Below are positions 58,926 through 64,000 of a stretch of 64,000 nucleotides of DNA, in pieces. The stretch is from Pseudomonas sp. M47T1 (GTDB lineage Bacteria; Pseudomonadota; Gammaproteobacteria; Pseudomonadales; Pseudomonadaceae), in contig NZ_AJWX01000002.1 of the NCBI RefSeq assembly GCF_000263855.1, forward strand, positions 62,001 through 126,000, read 5' to 3'. Under the pieces are notes generated by a model. It saw nothing but the letters and a program-made list of their open reading frames with translations, made no database searches and was not told where the DNA came from. How positions within the stretch are numbered: position 1 is the first letter of the stretch; every line of letters begins with the position of its first letter. A program made the position numbers and the translations under genes.

Positions 58926-60356
58926 GTGAATTCCAGCATCTTCTGGTACGACTACGAAACCACCGGCATCAACCCGCGCAACGACCGGGCCTTGCAGGTC
59001 GCCGGTATTCGCACCGATGCCGACCTCAATGAAATCGAAGCGCCGATCAATCTCTACTGCCAGCCCGGCGACGACATCCTGCCGCACCCCGCCGCGTGCG
59101 TAATCACCGGCATCACCCCGCAGCGCCTTGACGAGCGTGGCTTGTGCGAGGCCGAGTTCATGACCCGGGTCAACGCGCAGATGGCCCGTGCGGGCACGTG
59201 CAGTGCCGGCTACAACACCTTGCGCTTTGACGACGAAGTCACTCGCTACAGCCTGTACCGCAACTTCTTCGACCCCTATGCCCGCGAGTGGCAGGGCGGC
59301 AATACCCGTTGGGATTTGATTGATGTGGTGCGCACGGCCTACGCCTTGCGCCCGGACGGTATTGCCTGGCCCCAGGTGGATGGCCGGGTCAGCATGAAAC
59401 TGGAACTGCTGACCGCCGCCAATGGCATAGACCATGGGCAGGCACACGATGCCTTGTCGGACGTGCGCGCCACCATTGCCCTGGCGCGGCTGATTCGTGA
59501 GCGCCAGCCAAAGCTGTATAACTGGCTGTACCAATTGCGCAGTAAACAGAAAGTGCTGGACCAGGTTCGGTTATTTCAACCGCTGGTACATATTTCCGGG
59601 CGTTTTTCCGCTGAGCGCAATTATCTGGGGGTGGTGTTGCCCGTGGGCTGGCATCCGCGCAACCGAAATGCACTGATTGTCTGCGACCTGCATTTCGACC
59701 CGCAGGTCTTGTTGGACGAACCGGTAGAAGTATTGCGCGAACGCCTGTACACCCGTCGTCAAGAATTGGCCGCCGGGCAATTACCGGTGCCGTTGAAGCT
59801 AGTGCATGTCAATCGTTGTCCGGTGTTGGCACCCCTCAGCGTACTGCGTGATGAAGATCGCCAACGCTTGCAGTTGGACATGACTCTTTATCAGCAGCGC
59901 GCCGACCAGTTGCAGCAGGCGCATGGGCAGTGGCGGGACAAATTGCCAGCGCTGTATGGCGAAGAAGCGTTCGCCGCGGTGGACGATCCGGAGCAACAGT
60001 TATACGACGGCTTTATAGGCGATCGTGACCGGCGTTTATGTGAACAGGTACGCACGCTGGACCCTCATCAGTTGGGCCTGGAAACCTGGATGTTCGATGA
60101 TGAGCGTTTACCTGAGTTATTATTTCGTTATCGCGCACGTAACTTTCCGGATACGTTGAACGAAGAAGAGTCGAGTCGATGGCTAGAGTTCTGTCGCCAG
60201 CGGCTAACCGATCCGGCAGCAGGTGCGCCCAATACCCTGGCCGGCTTTGCCGAAGCCCTGGTCCAGTGGCAGGCGCAGGCCACGCCGGCGCAAGCCCAGG
60301 TGCTTGCGCAGTGGCAAGCCCACGTGGTGCGTCTCAAGCAACGCCTAGGGCTATGA
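58926..60356 (+). CDS. sbcB: Exodeoxyribonuclease I
   Basis: The 476-residue enzyme digests single-stranded DNA 3'-5'. The DEDDh exonuclease motifs are YDYETTG (D9 and E11), RFDDE near residue 100 and HDALSDVRATI with the histidine and aspartate. The C-terminal extended domain is present. The GTG start at 58926 has CAGGAA upstream; the longer frame is a spacer. It is followed by a terminator. Confidence 0.95.
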   Translation: MNSSIFWYDYETTGINPRNDRALQVAGIRTDADLNEIEAPINLYCQPGDDILPHPAACVITGITPQRLDERGLCEAEFMTRVNAQMARAGTCSAGYNTLRFDDEVTRYSLYRNFFDPYAREWQGGNTRWDLIDVVRTAYALRPDGIAWPQVDGRVSMKLELLTAANGIDHGQAHDALSDVRATIALARLIRERQPKLYNWLYQLRSKQKVLDQVRLFQPLVHISGRFSAERNYLGVVLPVGWHPRNRNALIVCDLHFDPQVLLDEPVEVLRERLYTRRQELAAGQLPVPLKLVHVNRCPVLAPLSVLRDEDRQRLQLDMTLYQQRADQLQQAHGQWRDKLPALYGEEAFAAVDDPEQQLYDGFIGDRDRRLCEQVRTLDPHQLGLETWMFDDERLPELLFRYRARNFPDTLNEEESSRWLEFCRQRLTDPAAGAPNTLAGFAEALVQWQAQATPAQAQVLAQWQAHVVRLKQRLGL

Positions 60357-60373
60357 CCCTTACACCGCGAGCA

Positions 60374-60409
60374 TAAAAAAACGCCAGCATCGCGCTGGCG
60401 TTCTTTTTG
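60374..60409. terminator. Bidirectional terminator between sbcB and turA
   Basis: AACGCCAGC / GCTGGCGTT stem flanked by A and T runs, lying between convergent genes. Confidence 0.9.
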
Positions 60410-60433
60410 TTGAATGGGCGTCAGCCGATTCAA

Positions 60434-60814
60434 TTAGCCCAGCAGAGTTGCCCAGCCTTCAACCACGTCGCCGCCCCACTTGGCTTTCCACTCTTTCAGA
60501 GTCTTGTGGTTGCCGCCTTTGGTTTCGATGACTTCGCCGTTGTGCGGGTTTTTGTATTGCTTAACTTTACGAGCACGCTTGGTGCCGGGGACTTTTGCTG
60601 CGCCGCCACGAGGGGTCTTGCTCACCTTGGCTTCAGGATCCAGCAGCGCGATGATGTCACGCAGGGATTTCTGATATTCGCCCATCAGGGTGCGCAGTTT
60701 GCCTTCGAATTCCAGCTCAGTTTGCAGTTTGTCGTCTTGGGACAGGTTCTTCAAACGGGCTTGCAGTTCTTTGATAGCTTCTTCTGTGGCGCGGTATTCG
60801 TTGATCAGGGACAT
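60434..60814 (-). CDS. turA: MvaT/TurA-type H-NS-like nucleoid protein
   Basis: The 126-residue protein begins MSLINEYRATEEAIKELQARLKNL, the MvaT oligomerisation coil, with a C-terminal AT-hook-like DNA-binding part (KVKQYKNPHNGEVIETKGGNHKTLKEWKAKWG). It silences AT-rich genes. ATG 60814 opens the family start; the longer frame adds 19 residues. Two or more paralogues are usual in P. putida; identity as TurA rests on this match and the purU neighbour. Confidence 0.93.
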   Translation of the reverse strand: MSLINEYRATEEAIKELQARLKNLSQDDKLQTELEFEGKLRTLMGEYQKSLRDIIALLDPEAKVSKTPRGGAAKVPGTKRARKVKQYKNPHNGEVIETKGGNHKTLKEWKAKWGGDVVEGWATLLG

Positions 60815-61142
60815 GAGCAGGACCTTATGAATGCTGTGTGTCAGGGATACAGTTGGCTCAATAATAGTCATAGGCTTTGTTCAAGTAAACATTAAAGCGC
60901 AGAACATTTTGCAAATGACGATATTTTAATCGTGACGAACGGCGATGATTTAAGTTTGAACGCCCGGTTATTTTCCGCGGTCGAGGCAATAGCGCGTGGC
61001 CGGGGAGAACCGGGTACGGGTGATTCCCCCTGATAGATGCAGGGCTTTACGCGCCCTCGTCGCCAGGGGTGCAAGGAATACTGCAGTTTTGCCCGGTTGC
61101 CGCTAGAATAGCCGCCTTTGCGAAGTCTTGGAGTTTTCCCTC
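60815..61142. promoter_or_regulatory. Divergent turA / purU promoter region
   Basis: This 328-base gap is AT-rich near 60860-60970, a place where the H-NS-like protein could bind its own promoter. TAGAAT at 61104-61109 is a candidate -10 for purU, with only a poor -35. No riboswitch fold could be supported. Confidence 0.45.
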
Positions 61143-61994
61143 ATGCGCACTTTTCGGCTGGTTATTGCTTGCCCGGACCGCGTTGGCATTGTTGCCAAAG
61201 TCAGTAATTTCCTGGCTTCCCATAACGGTTGGATCAATGAAGCAAGCCACCACTCCGACGATCAGAGTGGCTGGTTCTTCATGCGTCACGAGATCCGTGC
61301 CGACACATTGCCGTTTGGCATCGAGGCATTCCGCGAGGCCTTTGCGCCCATCGCCGAAGAGTTCTCCATGGTGTGGCGCATTACCGATACCGAGCAGAAA
61401 AAACGCGTAGTGCTGATGGCCAGCCGCGAGTCGCACTGCCTGGCTGATTTGCTGCACCGCTGGCACAGCGACGAGCTCGATTGCGAGATTTCCTGCGTAA
61501 TCTCCAACCACGACGACCTGCGCAGCATGGTCGAATGGCACGGCATTCCTTATTACCACGTGCCAGTCGACCCGAAAGACAAGCAGCCGGCTTTTGCCGA
61601 AGTGTCGCGCCTGGTCAACCATCACCAGGCTGACGTAGTAGTGCTGGCGCGCTACATGCAAATTCTGCCGCCGCAGTTGTGCCAGGAATATGCGCAGAAA
61701 GTCATCAACATCCACCACAGCTTCCTGCCTTCGTTCGTCGGCGCCAAGCCTTACCACCAGGCATCGCTGCGTGGCGTGAAGCTGATTGGTGCCACCTGTC
61801 ACTACGTGACCGAAGAACTGGACGCCGGGCCTATCATTGAGCAGGACGTGGTACGCGTGAGCCACAGCGACAGCATCGAAGACATGGTGCGTTTCGGTCG
61901 CGACGTGGAGAAGATGGTATTGGCCCGTGGCCTGCGTTATCACCTGGAAGACCGCGTGCTGGTGCACGGCAACAAGACTGTGGTGTTCAACTAA
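61143..61994 (+). CDS. purU: Formyltetrahydrofolate deformylase
   Basis: The 283-residue enzyme hydrolyses 10-formyl-THF to formate for purine synthesis. It has an N-terminal ACT domain (LVIACPDRVGIVAKVSNFLASHNGWINEASHHSD) and a formyltransferase-type domain (NIHHSFLPSFVGAKPYHQA, GATCHYVTEELDAGPIIEQD) with catalytic His and Asp. TTGGAG precedes the ATG at 61143; a short in-frame extension to 61128 lacks a site. Confidence 0.95.
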   Translation: MRTFRLVIACPDRVGIVAKVSNFLASHNGWINEASHHSDDQSGWFFMRHEIRADTLPFGIEAFREAFAPIAEEFSMVWRITDTEQKKRVVLMASRESHCLADLLHRWHSDELDCEISCVISNHDDLRSMVEWHGIPYYHVPVDPKDKQPAFAEVSRLVNHHQADVVVLARYMQILPPQLCQEYAQKVINIHHSFLPSFVGAKPYHQASLRGVKLIGATCHYVTEELDAGPIIEQDVVRVSHSDSIEDMVRFGRDVEKMVLARGLRYHLEDRVLVHGNKTVVFN

Positions 61995-62021
61995 CCACTG
62001 CGCAAGCAGCGAGGCAGCCCC

Positions 62022-62192
62022 ATGAGCGACCCCCGCGACAAGGCGGCTGCAACGCCGCCGCCCACCCTGGGCGAAGGCTGCCTCAGCCGTTACGACCCAG
62101 AGGCGCTGAGCGACGAAGACGGCACCGAGTTTCCCGGTGCCGAAGCGTTGTGGGAGCAAACCCACCCAGCTGCGGACGCGGAAACCCAGTAA
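62022..62192 (+). CDS. Small acidic ORF downstream of purU
   Basis: A 56-residue ORF (MSDPRDKAAATPPPTLGEGC...) with GAGG upstream, 27 bases after purU. It is rich in Asp, Glu, Pro and Ala with no domain. Its stop precedes a family 1 repeat by one base. The coding assignment depends only on the open frame and ribosome site. Confidence 0.5.
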   Translation: MSDPRDKAAATPPPTLGEGCLSRYDPEALSDEDGTEFPGAEALWEQTHPAADAETQ

Positions 62193-62193
62193 C

Positions 62194-62289
62194 AGCTGCC
62201 GCCAGGCTGCCAAGGCCTGCACCGCGGGCCCGTGATCGGCATCACACCGCCTAAGGTCCTGCGGACCGTTTCGCAGCCTGGCAGCAGCT
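62194..62289. repeat. Family 1 long palindromic spacer repeat, copy E
   Basis: AGCTGCCGCCAGGCTGCCAA at the left and TTTCGCAGCCTGGCAGCAGCT at the right pair almost perfectly; the core has CCCGTGATCG...ATCACACCGC...AAGGTCCTGC. It fills the gap between the small ORF and the convergent membrane-protein gene. Confidence 0.9.
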
Positions 62290-62339
62290 TCCCCGGTTGC
62301 ATCTTGTTTATGGCCCTCGTGAGGAACCAATGTTCAGCG

Positions 62340-63329
62340 CTAAACCCGGTGCTTGATCCTGCGCAACAGCGGCCCCCCGACCATGGCCGCAAACACCGGC
62401 CCGCCGGCCACCAGGTAGAAATAGTAAGTCACTACCCGCCAAATCAGAATCGCAGCCGCCGCTGTCGATTTACCCACCATGGGCGCCAGCAGCGCCGCCG
62501 AGGTCAATTCCGCAGCCCCCGCCCCTCCTGGCAACAGGCTGAACTGCCCGGCACTCAGCGAGAGCATCTGGATCAGGAAAGTCCAGGCCCAGCGCACGTC
62601 CACGCCCAACCCCTGCAGCGCCAGGTACAGCACGCTGTAGCGCACGGCCCAGTGCAGGCAGGTCAGCACGAACACCATCAACAGTGTGCGAGGCGGCAGG
62701 GCGCAGGTGTCGCCGAACGCTTCTAGAAAATGCAGCAGTTTGCGCGCCCAGCGTCGACGCTTGCTGGCGTGCACGCCTACCAGGCGCAGCAGCTTGCCGT
62801 TGAAGCGCAGTACCTGACGGTGCCAGCGCACCAGGGCAACGGCCAGCCCCAGGCCACTGACCATCAGCAGCGCACTGAGCGTCAGCAGCCATTGCAGGCT
62901 GTGATTGAGGTGATGGAACAGGGCGTAGAGAAAGATCCCCAGCAGCGCGCAGAGGAAAAACACCAGGTCACTGAGCTGATCCATGGCGAACACGGCACTG
63001 GCCCGAGCCGGTCGAATACCGTGGCGGCCGAGCAGCGCCAGCAGGGTCAATGGCCCGCCACTGCCGCCGGGGGTGGCGCAAATGGCGAACTCGGTCGACA
63101 TCACGGTGCCCAGGCAGCGTCGCAGGTTCAGGCCGCTGGCCATGGCACCCAGCAACAGGCGTAACCGCAGGGCATTGATACACCAGCACAGCATTATCAT
63201 CGCGAACATCAGCGGCCACAGGCCAGCAGGGAACCGTTGCAGGCGGTCGAGCATGTCGACACCACCCAGGCACAGCGGTATCAGCACCACTACCACAATG
63301 CCGAGCGCCAGCCACCACCAGCGTTTCAT
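62340..63329 (-). CDS. LPG-synthase transmembrane-domain (UPF0104) family protein
   Basis: The 329-residue protein has about seven or eight membrane segments and the family blocks STEFAICATPGGSGGPLTLLALL and SAGQFSLLPGGAGAAEL. It resembles the flippase part of lysylphosphatidylglycerol synthase, without the acyltransferase domain. Its substrate is unknown. The start overlaps the upstream deacetylase gene stop by four bases. Confidence 0.88.
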   Translation of the reverse strand: MKRWWWLALGIVVVVLIPLCLGGVDMLDRLQRFPAGLWPLMFAMIMLCWCINALRLRLLLGAMASGLNLRRCLGTVMSTEFAICATPGGSGGPLTLLALLGRHGIRPARASAVFAMDQLSDLVFFLCALLGIFLYALFHHLNHSLQWLLTLSALLMVSGLGLAVALVRWHRQVLRFNGKLLRLVGVHASKRRRWARKLLHFLEAFGDTCALPPRTLLMVFVLTCLHWAVRYSVLYLALQGLGVDVRWAWTFLIQMLSLSAGQFSLLPGGAGAAELTSAALLAPMVGKSTAAAAILIWRVVTYYFYLVAGGPVFAAMVGGPLLRRIKHRV

Positions 63330-64000
63330 GCGGCGTTGCGCGCCTGAACCTGGCGTTGCAGCCAGGCCAGCTTGGTCAAGGGTTCCCGGCCTTGCGCAAG
63401 CAGGCGCTGCAAGGTGTCCAGCCAGTATTGCCGGGAATAGTCATGGCGCATGTCCACCGGGTGAAGGCCCAGGCGGATGCAGGGCGCATCCTGGGCCTGT
63501 TGTTCACGCCAGTGGCTGACCACTTTCGACAGGCCGCGACGCCAGGCGCTGCCTGCGCTCCAGACCAGGCCCGGGGCGGGGACCTCGCTGAAATCCGGCA
63601 GGCGATACAGCTGCTGCGGTCCGCTGGTGTAACTCAACGGCAGGCGCTGGAGGGCGCGGCGGGTGCCCTCGCTCATCAGCCAGGCCGGCGCGACAAACCC
63701 CTGCACAGGCCAGTCGTTGCGGGCGAACACCTCAAGGCCCGCTTCCAGGCGAATCAGTGCATCGACCTCGGACAACTGATAGAACTCACCTTCCCAGGTG
63801 TACACCCGGCGCATGAAGTAGTCACGGGGGGTATGCGGCATGGGCCCGTCATCGGCGTGGTAGAAGCCGTGCAGCGCAAGCTCATCGCCGCGGGCCAGGC
63901 GGGTGTCCATCATGCGGCGAAACGCCGGGAAGTTGTGCAGGTGGTTGTGATGGTGGAAATCCGGCACCACCAGCAGTGTCATGGGCACCTGGCCCAGCGC
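63326..64000 (-). CDS. Polysaccharide deacetylase-like (DUF2334) protein, 5' end missing
   Basis: The frame stays open to the window edge, giving 224 visible residues. The start of the visible part (LGQVPMTLLVVPDFHHH) continues the domain upstream, so the real start lies beyond base 64000. HGFYHADDGP and PAWLMSEGTRRAL match DUF2334, a relative of polysaccharide deacetylases with an HxxxH-type metal site. Together with the downstream LPG-synthase-like gene it may act on a cell-surface glycan or lipid. Confidence 0.82.
   Translation of the reverse strand, partial: ALGQVPMTLLVVPDFHHHNHLHNFPAFRRMMDTRLARGDELALHGFYHADDGPMPHTPRDYFMRRVYTWEGEFYQLSEVDALIRLEAGLEVFARNDWPVQGFVAPAWLMSEGTRRALQRLPLSYTSGPQQLYRLPDFSEVPAPGLVWSAGSAWRRGLSKVVSHWREQQAQDAPCIRLGLHPVDMRHDYSRQYWLDTLQRLLAQGREPLTKLAWLQRQVQARNAA

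Noticed and set aside
60870-61140. Possible riboswitch before purU
   Set aside because: GC-rich stems are present but no known aptamer motif could be matched with confidence.

Overview
The window is a contiguous piece of a Pseudomonas chromosome, most likely the P. putida group. Supporting signs are the argJ-mutT pair, the colRS two-component system with its neighbours, olsBA, xenB with an ArsR regulator, an MvaT/TurA-type nucleoid protein, groESL and purU, high GC with typical pseudomonad codon use, and P. putida-style REP palindromes. I saw no rRNA, tRNA, CRISPR array, insertion sequence, prophage or plasmid function. This is mainly core genome with some accessory spacers.

Layout. 1-8.3 kb: end of argJ, a Nudix-ThiE fusion (mutT), then a leftward operon (pseudo-receiver/pseudo-GGDEF protein, panE, PAS/HAMP sensor kinase, PduO-type adenosyltransferase), yajQ and mscS. 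8.5-13 kb: ampG, an alkyltransferase-like DNA repair protein, a DUF481 barrel, a HugZ-like protein, fxsA. 13-15.4 kb: groES-groEL with a sigma-32-type promoter. 15.6-18.6 kb: colR-colS, inaA and a small exported protein. 18.7-23 kb: an RND efflux pump and its adaptor. 23-28 kb: a leftward iron-type cluster (imelysin, DUF1111 di-haem protein, imelysin, DUF1513). 28-36.5 kb: a GGDEF/EAL protein, sodB, argO/argP (divergent), a short-chain-type epimerase, a coiled-coil membrane protein, xenB-arsR. 36.6-43.7 kb: acpH, olsA-olsB (ornithine lipids), an acyl-CoA dehydrogenase-like protein, a serine hydrolase with a small partner, a phospholipase D/cardiolipin synthase-like enzyme, a PfpI/DJ-1 protein with a ribbon-helix-helix partner. 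43.8-51 kb: class I fumarase, a diguanylate cyclase coupled to a ferredoxin-reductase, a delta-60 repeat protein, pykA. 51-58.8 kb: a small lipoprotein, a PilZ protein, and a six-gene chain RDD-SpoIIM-DUF4129-DUF4350-MoxR-DUF58 in which all junctions overlap. 58.9-64 kb: sbcB, turA/mvaT-like, purU, a 56-codon ORF, an LPG-synthase-like membrane protein and a truncated polysaccharide deacetylase-like gene.

The most striking unexplained structure is in the spacers. Two separate families of long palindromic repeats, each about 92-123 bp, recur. Family 1 has five copies, mostly hugging gene 3' ends. Family 2 has three long copies plus one internally deleted and one half copy. Other points of interest are the overlapped MoxR membrane cluster, the doubly degenerate receiver-GGDEF protein, an inverted-repeat array in front of arsR/acpH, and gene order that from memory differs from P. 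putida KT2440, where groEL is next to pykA and colRS lies elsewhere. Many start codons were moved inward from the longest open frame where a ribosome site or signal peptide decided it.
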